A stretch of 10,371 bases of DNA from an uncultured bacterium (GCA_937995995.1 CALKIP010000081.1:1-10371), one strand, 5' to 3'. Counted from the stretch's first letter, positions 1 to 6,678 are shown. Notes: generated by a model from the sequence alone, not told the origin. Program-made: numbers and translations.

Positions 1-497
1 TCCGGATCGGGGTGGGTGGAGGGATCACCGCCGATTCCGACCCCGACACCGAGTACCGCGATGATCACGCGACCTGCCGCCGAATCGAGCTCGAGCGCCG
101 CCAGCGTTTCGAGCCCTCGCACCTGCTGCACGATGATCAGCACACCGGTCAGGATGGCCATTCCACCCAGGAGCGCACCGAAAATCGACTTGGGTAGGTA
201 CGGGTTGAGGCGCGATCCCGCAAGTGCACCGGCAATGCTGGCCGCGCTCAGAATCCACGCCAGGACGCGGTTCGACCTGCGCGCGAGCTCGCCCGAGCGA
301 AGGTACGCGGCGCTGCCGACGAGGCCGGTCGCGATGAACGTCGCACTCGCCGTCCCGGCGATCGTGGGCGGCGCGATCGGCAGCAACGCGTAGAGCGCCA
401 TGGTCAGGAAGATGCCGCCCGGGCCGATGGCGGTGATGCCGACGCCGGCCAGGAAAGCGATGACGATGAGGAGGAGCTGGATTTCTAGTGGGGCCAA
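1..497 (-). CDS. TSUP family (TauE/SafE) membrane permease, partial (C-terminus beyond window)
   Basis: The minus-strand frame is open from the left edge to about 542 and encodes a very hydrophobic protein. It begins APLEIQLLLIVIAFLAGVGI and continues with TAIGPGGIFLTMALY, the glycine-rich first-repeat signature of TSUP transporters, followed by TASATFIATGLVG and two further membrane segments (WILSAASIAGALAGS and IFGALLGGMAILTGVLIIV). Family members export or import sulfite, sulfoacetate and other small organosulfur anions across the inner membrane; the substrate here cannot be read from sequence. About 165 residues are present of a usual 240-270. No ATG fits. I chose the TTG at 497 because it starts just before the first membrane helix; a GTG at 542 is the alternative. 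Near the edge the second glycine repeat starts (GVGVGIGG) but is followed by DPSTHPDP, unusual for a membrane segment, so a frameshift or divergent repeat is possible. Confidence 0.75.
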   Translation of the reverse strand, partial: MAPLEIQLLLIVIAFLAGVGITAIGPGGIFLTMALYALLPIAPPTIAGTASATFIATGLVGSAAYLRSGELARRSNRVLAWILSAASIAGALAGSRLNPYLPKSIFGALLGGMAILTGVLIIVQQVRGLETLAALELDSAAGRVIIAVLGVGVGIGGDPSTHPDP

Positions 498-724
498 GGC
501 ACATATCCCGGTTCGGGGGTCGAGGACCGCTGGAATATCCACGAGCGGCGTCGCCGAGGCCACCCCGTACGTGCAATCCGGTCCGGCGTCGGGACCGCAT
601 GAAACTCGAGCGGCGCCGATGACTGGACCGGAGCGGTTCGCGGCCACACAATATCCTACGACGAGATGTCCAGGTTTATGGCAATTGCCCCTGCCCCACC
701 GCGGGCGGGGCATGGAGGGAGAAG
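498..724. promoter_or_regulatory. Divergent intergenic region between the TSUP and His-rich genes
   Basis: The two genes diverge here, so both promoters should lie in this 227-bp stretch. I see a 10-bp perfect palindrome GGCAATTGCC at 680-689. A small hairpin has arms TGCCCC (692-697) and GGGGCA (707-712) and abuts the ribosome binding site GGAGGG (714-719). A TATCCT hexamer at 652-657 could be a -10 element, but no good -35 is seen upstream. The palindrome and hairpin next to the binding site could be an operator or translational control element; this is only positional inference. Confidence 0.3.
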
Positions 725-1345
725 ATGCGTTCAGTCATCGGAATCGTCCTCGCGGCGGGGCTGCTCACCGCCCCGGAGATTTACGCACAGACACACGACC
801 ACACGCACCAGGGTCAGGCGAGCCATGACCACGCGGCTCATCATCGCGCGGCTCACGCCGCACACGCGACGGCGTCGCCTTCGGCCGGCCTGCTGACGGA
901 GGCCGGGAACGGTGCCTTCGCCGCGGTGCAGGAGGTGGTCCGCCTCCTCGAGAGCCGGCCGGACACCGACTGGTCGAAGGTGGATCTGGAAGCGCTGCGC
1001 CAGCACCTGATCGACATGGAGCACATGACGCTCGGCGCCGAGGTGCTCTCACACGAGACGGTGCCGGGTGGCGCGCGGTTCCGTGTCCGCGGGGTGGACG
1101 AGGCCGCACACGCCGCGATCGGGCGCGTGCTCGGCGCCCACGCCGGGATGATCGCCGCCGAGCGCGGCTGGACGATGGAGGTGGCGCGAGGGGATGGCGA
1201 GTACGTCGTCGTCGTGACGTCTCCCCGGGAGGAGGACGCGGCCAGGATCCGCGGCCTCGGCTACATCGGGATCATGGCGCTCGGCGACCACCACGCGCCG
1301 CACCACCTGATGATCGCGACCGGAGGCTCGCCACACGCGCACTGA
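725..1345 (+). CDS. Secreted His-rich protein, function unknown
   Basis: The 206-residue product starts with a typical Sec signal peptide (MRSVIGIVLAAGLLTAPEIYA, cleavage likely after residue 21). The mature N-terminus carries nine histidines between residues 24 and 47 (DHTH, HDHAAHH, HAAH), and the C-terminus is again His-rich (GDHHAPHH, SPHAH). The middle is a compact alpha/beta-like domain with a DWSKVDLEALRQHLIDMEHM segment (residues 82-101) that also contains His and Met. Histidine clusters of this kind commonly bind Cu, Zn or Ni, so a periplasmic metal-binding role is plausible, but no named domain is recognised. The start is well supported by GGAGGG five bases upstream. The gene is divergent from the TSUP permease and convergent with the acetyltransferase, so it is probably a single-gene unit. 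The core looks like a conserved hypothetical family from memory; I cannot name it. Confidence 0.8.
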   Translation: MRSVIGIVLAAGLLTAPEIYAQTHDHTHQGQASHDHAAHHRAAHAAHATASPSAGLLTEAGNGAFAAVQEVVRLLESRPDTDWSKVDLEALRQHLIDMEHMTLGAEVLSHETVPGGARFRVRGVDEAAHAAIGRVLGAHAGMIAAERGWTMEVARGDGEYVVVVTSPREEDAARIRGLGYIGIMALGDHHAPHHLMIATGGSPHAH

Positions 1346-1366
1346 GCGCACGGCGGCGAGCCGATC

Positions 1367-1393
1367 GACCCGGCGCTGGTCCAGCGCCGGGTC
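1367..1393. terminator. 13-bp perfect palindrome between convergent genes, likely bidirectional terminator
   Basis: Arms GACCCGGCGCTGG (1367-1379) and CCAGCGCCGGGTC (1381-1393) are perfectly complementary around one central base. It lies 21 bases after the stop of the His-rich gene and overlaps the stop codon of the convergent acetyltransferase (1392-1394). No T-tract follows on either strand, so it is not a canonical intrinsic terminator, but the position favours 3'-end formation for both transcripts. Confidence 0.6.
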
Positions 1394-1946
1394 AGTCCAG
1401 GTGCCCGATCGGCTTCTCGAGCTGCAGGATTCGCGGCCGGTAGCCGCAACGGGCCAGGAAGGTGTGGGCGGCGTAGTCGCCGGCACGGACCCTGAGCCGG
1501 AGGCCGCGAGCGCCGGCTCCTCGGGCCCGGGCCTCGGCGTGGCGGAGGAGCGCGGTGCCGACGCCGCGGCGACGGAACGCCGGCAGGACGACGAGGTCGT
1601 GGAGGACTGCTCGCGTGGTCGCCGGTGCCGACCGGTCGGCAGTCGACGTAAGCAGGGAAAATGCGGCGAGGCCGGCGGGCTCGCCAAAGAACTCGGCCAC
1701 CGCGACGCATCCGCCCTCGGCACGGACGCACTGCAGGATCCGGTCGATCCGTGCATTGAGCGTCCTCGAGTCGGCAGGTGACTCCAACTCCTCGCCGTTC
1801 TCCGCTGCCAGCAGCTCGAGTGCGCAGCGCCGGAGGAAGTCCGCGTAGCGCGTGGAATCGAAGGCGACGATGCGGACCTCCCCGTCGCCTCGATCGATTC
1901 CAGCCGTATCCTTCCCGGGCGCGGCCGGCCTGGCCGGCCGCGCCAT
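1392..1946 (-). CDS. GNAT family N-acetyltransferase
   Basis: The 184-residue protein ends with a clear GNAT fold. Motif A is DLVVLPAFRRRGVGTALL (residues 117-134), with the R-x-x-G-x-G acetyl-CoA pyrophosphate loop at RRRGVG (125-130). Motif B-like sequence GDYAAHTFLARCGYRP (157-171) follows. The enzyme should transfer an acyl group from acyl-CoA to an amine; the acceptor cannot be predicted. The N-terminal half has YADFLRRCALELLAAENGEELESP, like small-molecule or peptide acetyltransferases. I chose the ATG at 1946 because GAGGGGAA stands eight bases upstream; the ATG at 1964 is a close alternative. A longer open frame to 2297 overlaps the divergent gene and is low-complexity, so it was not used. 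It is divergent from the AI-2E gene, with about 210 bp between them, and shares a 3' palindrome with the His-rich gene. Confidence 0.85.
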   Translation of the reverse strand: MARPARPAAPGKDTAGIDRGDGEVRIVAFDSTRYADFLRRCALELLAAENGEELESPADSRTLNARIDRILQCVRAEGGCVAVAEFFGEPAGLAAFSLLTSTADRSAPATTRAVLHDLVVLPAFRRRGVGTALLRHAEARARGAGARGLRLRVRAGDYAAHTFLARCGYRPRILQLEKPIGHLD

Positions 1947-2157
1947 CGTGTTGATTCCCCTCATCCTCGACTCCCACGAATACGTGCCTGCGCCCACGGA
2001 GCGACGTGCGGCGGGTCCCTCCGCACCCCGTGTGGCATCCGGCAGAAGGACGAGCAGGGCGCGGTCCGCGTCACTCCGTCGCACGGGCACCGACCGGTGG
2101 CTGGCCTCCGCCTTGCACCCCGCAACGGGTGGTGCGGCCCCGAACGTGAGGAACGCC

Positions 2158-3303
2158 GTGAATGACGAATCCCGGCCCGTCCCGGAAGCCGAACGCGTGG
2201 GGCCCGCGTCCGAAGCACCGGAAGATGCGAATCCCGGTGCGAATGCTGATGCGGTGACCGGTGCCGAGGCCGACCCGAGCGCCGACTTCATCCGCATCGA
2301 CGTGCCGTGGCGAGTCTACGTCAAGGCGGTCGTCACGGTGCTGGCGGCGATCGCGGCCGTGCGATTCCTCGAGCAGATCACCGCCGTGGCGGTCATGCTC
2401 ACGCTGGCGCTCTTCCTGACGGCGGTGCTGAGCCCGTTGACCGCGTGGCTCGAGGGGCGCGGCGTGGGACGCGGCCTCGCCTCGATGCTCGCGGTCGGCG
2501 CCGCGGTCCTGTTCATCCTCGGGCTGCTCGGCCTCGTCATCCCGCCGCTGGTGATGCAGGGGATCGAATTCGCCAACGACCTGCCCAACCGACTGGCGCG
2601 TCTGGAGGAGGCGCTGTCCCGCTTCCCCGGCGTCTGGGAGGCGCTGGAGCGGCGCGCCCAGGTGATCAGCCGCAATCCGGTGGAGTTTTTCACCGGGTTT
2701 CTGCGCTTCGGTGCCAATGCGGTCAGTGCGATCTTCAGCGCGGTGCTGATCGCCACGCTCGCGCTCTACTTCTTGATCGACCACGTCCGGATCCGGTCAG
2801 CGGTGCTGCATCACATCTCGCCCACGTACCGGGACCGCGTGGATCGCACGATCACGGAATCGGCCCGAGCGATCCGGGCGTACGTGACCGGACAGGCGAT
2901 CGTGTCGGTGATCTTCGCGGTACTGACCTTCGTGCTCCTGACGATCCTGGGCGTGCCGTACGCCACGATCCTCGCGGCCTTCGCCTTCGTTCTGGATGCG
3001 ATTCCGAACATTGGCGCGACCGTCGCCATCGTCCTGCCGGCGCTGGTCGCGTTCTCCTCGGAGGGGCTCACCGATGCGCTCATCATCGTGGCCACGTTCA
3101 TGGTCTACCAGCAGATCGAGAACAACCTGATCTCTCCGAAGGTGCTGGGCGGCAAGCTCGAAATCCCGCCGGTGCTCACACTCATGGCGATCCTGGTGGG
3201 CGGCGCGCTCCTCGGTGTGATCGGGATCATCATGGCCATCCCTCTCGCGGGGACGCTGCCGGTGATCGACCGGATCTGGATCACGGGAGAGAGGGCGGGT
3301 TAG
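2158..3303 (+). CDS. AI-2E family transporter (PF01594-type membrane protein)
   Basis: The 381-residue product has a disordered acidic, Ala/Pro-rich N-terminus (residues 1-44), then about eight membrane segments. The family signatures are present: LDAIPNIGATVAIVLPALVA (PNIG at 283-286), QQIENNLISPKVLGGKLEIP and the final GGALLGVIGIIMAIPLAGTL. A soluble amphipathic region (about 137-185, FANDLPNRLARLEEALSRFP) lies between helices, as in the family. Members include the E. coli AI-2 exporter TqsA and Na+/H+ antiporter-like proteins, so the substrate is unknown. The frame is open from 1852, but I chose GTG at 2158 because GAGGAA (2148-2153) lies four bases upstream, the length fits the family, and upstream codons are unlike the rest. 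A tandem hairpin array begins eight bases after the stop codon. Confidence 0.88.
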   Translation: MNDESRPVPEAERVGPASEAPEDANPGANADAVTGAEADPSADFIRIDVPWRVYVKAVVTVLAAIAAVRFLEQITAVAVMLTLALFLTAVLSPLTAWLEGRGVGRGLASMLAVGAAVLFILGLLGLVIPPLVMQGIEFANDLPNRLARLEEALSRFPGVWEALERRAQVISRNPVEFFTGFLRFGANAVSAIFSAVLIATLALYFLIDHVRIRSAVLHHISPTYRDRVDRTITESARAIRAYVTGQAIVSVIFAVLTFVLLTILGVPYATILAAFAFVLDAIPNIGATVAIVLPALVAFSSEGLTDALIIVATFMVYQQIENNLISPKVLGGKLEIPPVLTLMAILVGGALLGVIGIIMAIPLAGTLPVIDRIWITGERAG

Positions 3304-3311
3304 CGGCGGGG

Positions 3312-3423
3312 GCTGCCTGACGGCAGCGGGAGAGCCGGCTTTTCGGCCGGCGGGAGGACGCCCTGCGGGCGCGGGAGGGCCGCCCTGTCGGGCGGCGGGA
3401 GAGCTGCCTTCGGCAGCGGGAGC
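3312..3423 (+). repeat. Tandem array of five short hairpins with GGGAG linkers (array 1)
   Basis: Five back-to-back inverted repeats are separated by the constant hexamer GGGAGN. Stems are GCTGCC/GGCAGC (3312-3327), GCCGGC/GCCGGC (3334-3351), CGCCC/GGGCG (3359-3371), GCCGCCC/GGGCGGC (3379-3396) and GCTGCC/GGCAGC (3403-3417). Loops are 3-6 nt and differ (TGAC, TTTTCG, TGC, TGTC, TTC). Stem sequence changes while pairing is retained, which is what selection or copying of structure would give. The array starts eight bases after the AI-2E stop codon. A further, linker-less hairpin GCAGGC/GCCTGC follows at 3453-3470. No T-tract is present. A matching array in inverse orientation follows pheA (5439-5552), with an identical 20-nt hairpin-plus-linker unit. 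Confidence 0.85.
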
Positions 3424-3460
3424 AAACTTCGCGCTCGCGCCCGCCCAAACCCGCAGGCCC

Positions 3461-3490
3461 TTGTGCCTGCACCCCTTCGCATAGTAGGAT
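3461..3490 (+). promoter_or_regulatory. Candidate sigma70-like promoter for the GGT-family gene
   Basis: TTGTGC (3461-3466) and TAGGAT (3485-3490) are separated by 18 bases, about 35 bases upstream of the ATG at 3526. Both hexamers match only part of the consensus, and the -35 lies inside a small hairpin (3453-3470), so this is a weak prediction. Confidence 0.3.
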
Positions 3491-3525
3491 TCGGACATCC
3501 CTGAACTTCCACAGATTGAAGAGCG

Positions 3526-5379
3526 ATGTCCGCGATCCGTCTCACGCCGGCCCTCGTGCTGGCCGTATTTGCCGCGTGCGCGACGACCGCGCCGCAGACC
3601 GAATCCGCCGTCGATGCCGCTCCGCGCGCGGTGGCGAGCCCCGATCCCACGTCGCCCGCCGATGTCGGCAAGCGCGTCGTCGCCGAGAACGGCGTGGTCA
3701 GCTCCGCCAACCCGCTGGCCAGCGAGGCCGGCGTCGAGATCCTGCGCGCTGGTGGCAATGCCATCGATGCCGCGGTCGCGACGGCGTTCGCGATCGGCGT
3801 GGTCGAGCCGCAGATGTCGGGGATCGGCGGCAGCGGTTCGGCACTCGTCTGGATGGAGGACGAGGGGCATCCGTACTACCTGGACTTCTACGCGGCGCAG
3901 AACGCGGAGTCGTTCCGCGGCCACACGGATGGCCCGCGCGGCCCGGCCGACCTGCGCATCGTCGGGATCCCGGGCAATGTGGCGGGGCTGCTGACACTGC
4001 ACGAGCGCTGGGGCACGCTTCCCCTCGAGCAGGTCATGGCGCCGGCGATCCGGCTGGCCGAGGAAGGCTTCCCGATCGGGCAGATCCTGGCCGAGATGAT
4101 CGCCTCGGATTCTGCCGAGATGAGTCTCTTCCCCGAGACGTGGCGGCGCTACTGGCCGAACGACCGGCCGCTCGGCGCGGGCGAGGTGCTCCGCAACCCG
4201 GAGCTGGGAGAGACGCTGCGTCGCATCGCCGAGCACGGCCGCGCGGGCTTCTATGAGGGGCCCGTCGCCGAGCAGCTCGTGGCCGCGCTGAACGCCGGCG
4301 GCCACCCGGCGACCTTGGCCGACCTGAGGGACTACGAACCGCGCTGGATGCGGCCGCTCTGCTCCGAGTACCGCGGGCGCGTCGTCCTCTCCGGGCCTCC
4401 GCCGCAGACGGGGCTCCAGGTGCTGCACACCCTCGAGCTTCTCGAGCCGTTCGACCTGCCCAGCCTCGGGCTGCCGACGCGCTCCGCCGAGGCGTTCGAC
4501 GTGCTGGCCTCCGCGCTGCGCGTCGGAACCGCGGCGCGGTCGGGGAACGGCGATCCGGACTGGGTCGCGGTGCCCGCGGCCGGGATCGTGTCCGAGGCGT
4601 TCGCGCGCTCGCGCGCCGGTCTGGTCGGCACCGGCCGCGCCGTCGAGTCGGTCGAGCCCGCGGATGCGACGCCGTTCGACAACGCTCCGCCCGTCGACGC
4701 CTGCCTCCGCTTCGATCCCTACGGCCCCGCGCAGCCGATCGCGGCGGGCGAGGCGCCCGCGTCGGTGGGCGCGTTCGCGGCGAGTGCCTCGGCTGACCTG
4801 CCCGCCGCCGGGATGGACGAACTGCTCGACGACGAGGATGGCGAGACGACGCACCTTTCCGTCGTCGACCGCGATGGCAACGCGGTGTCGCTGACCCAGA
4901 CGAACAGCACGCTCTTCGGTGTGGGCGCCTGGGTCGCCGGCTTCTTCCTGAACGATTCCGGGTTCCGCTTCACCGAGCGCAACATCGATGCGCCGGCGCG
5001 CAGGCGGTGGCGCACGCGTACCTCCACGATCGCGCCGACGATCGTTCTCGAGGACGACGATGTGAAGATGGTCGTGGGCGCACCCGGCAGCGGCCGCATC
5101 CCGACCGCGATCGTGCAGTCGATGGTCTACACCCTCGACTACGGGATGGACCCGCTCGACGCCGTGCGGATGCCGCGCATGTTCCCGGCGACGTCGAATC
5201 CGGTCGTCCAGCTCGAGCACGGCTACGCGCCCGACGTGCTCCGCGACGTGCGCGACATGGGCTACGTGCCGGCGCCGTCCGGCTTCGGCTACGCCCGGCT
5301 CTACCTGATCGTTCGCGACGGCGACCGCTGGATCGGGATCGCCGACCCGCGCCACGACGGGGAGCCCCGCGGATACTGA
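3526..5379 (+). CDS. ggt: Gamma-glutamyltransferase-family Ntn-hydrolase, divergent substrate pocket
   Basis: The 617-residue product aligns along its whole length with gamma-glutamyltransferases, which self-cleave to large and small subunits and hydrolyse or transfer gamma-glutamyl groups in the periplasm. The N-terminus is a short lipoprotein-like signal (LVLAVFAAC, Cys18; position -3 is Phe, so relaxed). Large-subunit signatures are ANPLASEAGVEILRAGGNAI and EPQMSGIGG. The processing site and nucleophile are in GETTHLSVVDRDGNAVSLTQ: Thr441 is the predicted catalytic residue and Thr459 matches the supporting threonine. From memory of the E. coli structure, the alpha-carboxylate-binding Arg114 aligns with Tyr122, the alpha-amino-binding Asp433 with Arg481, Asn411 with Ser461, and the Gly-Gly oxyanion pair with Gly521-Ser522. 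The enzyme is therefore probably processed and active, but may act on another amide. It stands alone between two hairpin arrays. The ATG has only a weak upstream GAAGAG. Confidence 0.88.
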   Translation: MSAIRLTPALVLAVFAACATTAPQTESAVDAAPRAVASPDPTSPADVGKRVVAENGVVSSANPLASEAGVEILRAGGNAIDAAVATAFAIGVVEPQMSGIGGSGSALVWMEDEGHPYYLDFYAAQNAESFRGHTDGPRGPADLRIVGIPGNVAGLLTLHERWGTLPLEQVMAPAIRLAEEGFPIGQILAEMIASDSAEMSLFPETWRRYWPNDRPLGAGEVLRNPELGETLRRIAEHGRAGFYEGPVAEQLVAALNAGGHPATLADLRDYEPRWMRPLCSEYRGRVVLSGPPPQTGLQVLHTLELLEPFDLPSLGLPTRSAEAFDVLASALRVGTAARSGNGDPDWVAVPAAGIVSEAFARSRAGLVGTGRAVESVEPADATPFDNAPPVDACLRFDPYGPAQPIAAGEAPASVGAFAASASADLPAAGMDELLDDEDGETTHLSVVDRDGNAVSLTQTNSTLFGVGAWVAGFFLNDSGFRFTERNIDAPARRRWRTRTSTIAPTIVLEDDDVKMVVGAPGSGRIPTAIVQSMVYTLDYGMDPLDAVRMPRMFPATSNPVVQLEHGYAPDVLRDVRDMGYVPAPSGFGYARLYLIVRDGDRWIGIADPRHDGEPRGY

Positions 5380-5392
5380 GGCACGGAGGAGC

Positions 5393-5435
5393 GTGCACCG
5401 CCGCTGCACTCGACCAGAGCGCAACGGCGGTGCAC
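5393..5435 (+). terminator. Imperfect 14-bp inverted repeat after the GGT-family gene
   Basis: Arms GTGCACCGCCGCTG (5393-5406) and CAACGGCGGTGCAC (5422-5435) pair with one mismatch around a 15-nt loop, 13 bases after the stop codon. There is no T-tract. Its position suggests a 3'-end structure for this transcript; it is distinct from the hairpin array that starts right after it. Confidence 0.45.
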
Positions 5436-5438
5436 TCC

Positions 5439-5552
5439 GCTCCCGCCGCCCGCCGGGGCGGCCCTCCCGCCGGCGCAAGCCGGCACTCCCGCTGCCGAAG
5501 GCAGCCCTCCCGCGCCGTACCAGCGGCGCCCTCCCGCCGGCCAGCGGCCGGC
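5439..5552 (-). repeat. Tandem array of five short hairpins with GGGAG linkers (array 2)
   Basis: Read on the minus strand, this is the same architecture as the array at 3312-3423. In minus-strand order the stems lie at 5552-5536 (GCCGGCC/GGCCGGC), 5529-5512 (GCGCCG/CGGCGC), 5505-5491 (GCTGCC/GGCAGC), 5484-5469 (GCCGGC/GCCGGC) and 5462-5445 (GCCGCCC/GGGCGGC), each followed by GGGAGN. The unit GCTGCCTTCGGCAGCGGGAG is identical in both arrays; the others share stem types but differ in loops. The array starts 19 bases after the pheA stop codon and is in the sense orientation of pheA, just as array 1 is sense to the AI-2E gene. Together the arrays bracket the GGT-family gene in opposite orientations. 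It also separates the convergent GGT-family gene and pheA. Confidence 0.85.
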
Positions 5553-5571
5553 CCACCAGACCCGGTTTCGC

Positions 5572-6534
5572 CTACGCCCGTTCGTCCCGCGCCCAGCAAG
5601 GAAAGCTCCCGAGCATCCGCAGCGACACCGCGCGGGTGCGGATCTCGTCGATCGCACGGGTCGCTGCGGCGCTGGAAGCGTCGGTTTCCAGCTCCAGGAA
5701 GAAGCGGTAGCGCCACGGCAGCTCGGCGGGGCGTGACTCGAGCTTGGTCAGGTTGATCCCGTTCGACGAGAAGGGGAGCAGCACGTCGACGAGGGCGCCG
5801 GGGCGGTTCTCGGTCTCGAGGAGGAGCGCGGTCTTGTAGTTGCCAGCGGGGGTGTCGCCGGATGGAGGCGAGGAGCTTTCGTCCATGGACCCGTCGCCGG
5901 GCGCGCGCTCGGAGGCCGGCGCACTCGTCGCGGAGCGCACCGTATGCTCCGCTCCCGCCGTCACAGCCGCATCTTCCCGCGTGACCACGAAGAAGCGCGT
6001 CTGATTGTCCATACGGTCCTGGATGTCCTCGGCCAGCACGGCGAGTCCGTAGCGCTCGGCGGCCACGCGTGAGGCGACGGCGGCGACGGCCGGGTCGCCG
6101 CGCTCGGCGACTTCGCGGGCGGCGCCGGCGGTGTCGTAGACGGCCACCGCCTCCGCCGGCTGCGCGGCCAGGAACCGCGTGCACTGTGCGAGTGCGACGG
6201 GGTGCGAAATGATGCGACCGAGTTCCGCCGTGGTGGCGCCCGGCACGCCGAGGAGGCAATGGCGGATGGGGCGCACGATCTCACCCACGATCGCCAGCCC
6301 GCCACGGGCCAGGACGTCGTAGGAGCCGACCACGCTCCCGGCCAGGGAGTTCTCGACCGGGAGCACGCCGTAGGCGACGTCGCCGCTCAGCACCGCCGCG
6401 CCGACGGCGTCGAAGTCCCGGCACGGCACCGCGACCGCATGCCCGTCGAAGAACGTCAGCACCGCGTCCTCGCTGAACGCGCCCGGCTCGCCCTGGAACG
6501 CCACCCGCGGCGCGTCGGTCCGTGATCGTACCAT
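5572..6534 (-). CDS. pheA: Prephenate dehydratase with ACT regulatory domain
   Basis: The 320-residue enzyme converts prephenate to phenylpyruvate, the committed step to phenylalanine. The dehydratase domain (about residues 10-186) starts VAFQGEPGAFSEDA and contains VENSLAGSV and the catalytic Thr-Arg-Phe motif in DNQTRFFVV (T179-F181). The ACT domain (about 233-315) has the two Phe-binding motifs, RPGALV (244-249) and ESRP (266-269), so feedback inhibition by Phe is expected. No chorismate mutase domain is present. Residues 187-232 are a low-complexity Ser/Pro/Ala/Glu-rich linker, longer than the few residues usual between these domains. The ATG at 6534 was chosen for the strong GAGGAGGG five bases upstream; the frame extends to 6630 without support. 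The 5' leader of about 250 nt contains a terminator, a Phe-containing small frame and alternative pairings, pointing to attenuation. A hairpin array follows the stop codon. Confidence 0.95.
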   Translation of the reverse strand: MVRSRTDAPRVAFQGEPGAFSEDAVLTFFDGHAVAVPCRDFDAVGAAVLSGDVAYGVLPVENSLAGSVVGSYDVLARGGLAIVGEIVRPIRHCLLGVPGATTAELGRIISHPVALAQCTRFLAAQPAEAVAVYDTAGAAREVAERGDPAVAAVASRVAAERYGLAVLAEDIQDRMDNQTRFFVVTREDAAVTAGAEHTVRSATSAPASERAPGDGSMDESSSPPSGDTPAGNYKTALLLETENRPGALVDVLLPFSSNGINLTKLESRPAELPWRYRFFLELETDASSAAATRAIDEIRTRAVSLRMLGSFPCWARDERA

Positions 6535-6568
6535 CCCATCCCTCCTCGTGTGAACTCGGGGCCCTCGC

Positions 6569-6641
6569 CGTGACTCGTATGCGCCATATGAGCCGCGTCG
6601 CCACCAGGGCGTTCCGGTACGGCTTTGCACGACGAGTCACG
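6569..6641 (-). repeat. 10-bp perfect inverted repeat in the pheA leader
   Basis: CGTGACTCGT (6569-6578) and ACGAGTCACG (6632-6641) are perfect inverted copies with 53 bases between. The repeat lies between the leader terminator and the pheA ribosome binding site, so it would form a closing stem in read-through mRNA. Alternatively the halves are DNA binding sites. A CATATG palindrome lies between them (6585-6590). Confidence 0.5.
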
Positions 6642-6645
6642 ACAC

Positions 6646-6678
6646 AAAAAAAGCGGCCCGTGGTTTCCCACGGGCCGC
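6646..6678 (-). terminator. Intrinsic terminator in the pheA leader
   Basis: On the minus strand, GCGGCCCGTGG (6678-6668) and CCACGGGCCGC (6663-6653) form a perfect 11-bp stem capped by a GAAA tetraloop (6667-6664) and followed by seven T (6652-6646). This is the only canonical Rho-independent terminator in the window. It lies 112 bases upstream of the pheA start codon. The genes to the right are on the plus strand for over 2.7 kb, so its purpose must be premature termination of the pheA transcript. Confidence 0.9.

Noticed and set aside
25..651. 208-codon minus-strand frame over the TSUP gene
   Set aside because: Arg/His-rich out-of-frame shadow; the neighbouring frame on the same strand gives the transmembrane protein.
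3312..3423. CRISPR-like array
   Set aside because: Units are 22-24 bases of self-complementary sequence with a 5-6-base constant linker, not identical direct repeats with unique spacers, and there are no cas genes.
2797..5556. 919-codon open frame on the minus strand across the AI-2E and GGT-family genes
   Set aside because: It is antisense to two clear genes, is Arg/Gly/Asp-rich low-complexity, and is kept open only by high third-position GC.
6653..6678. Plus-strand terminator
   Set aside because: On the plus strand the hairpin is preceded by A's and not followed by T's, so it works only on the minus strand.
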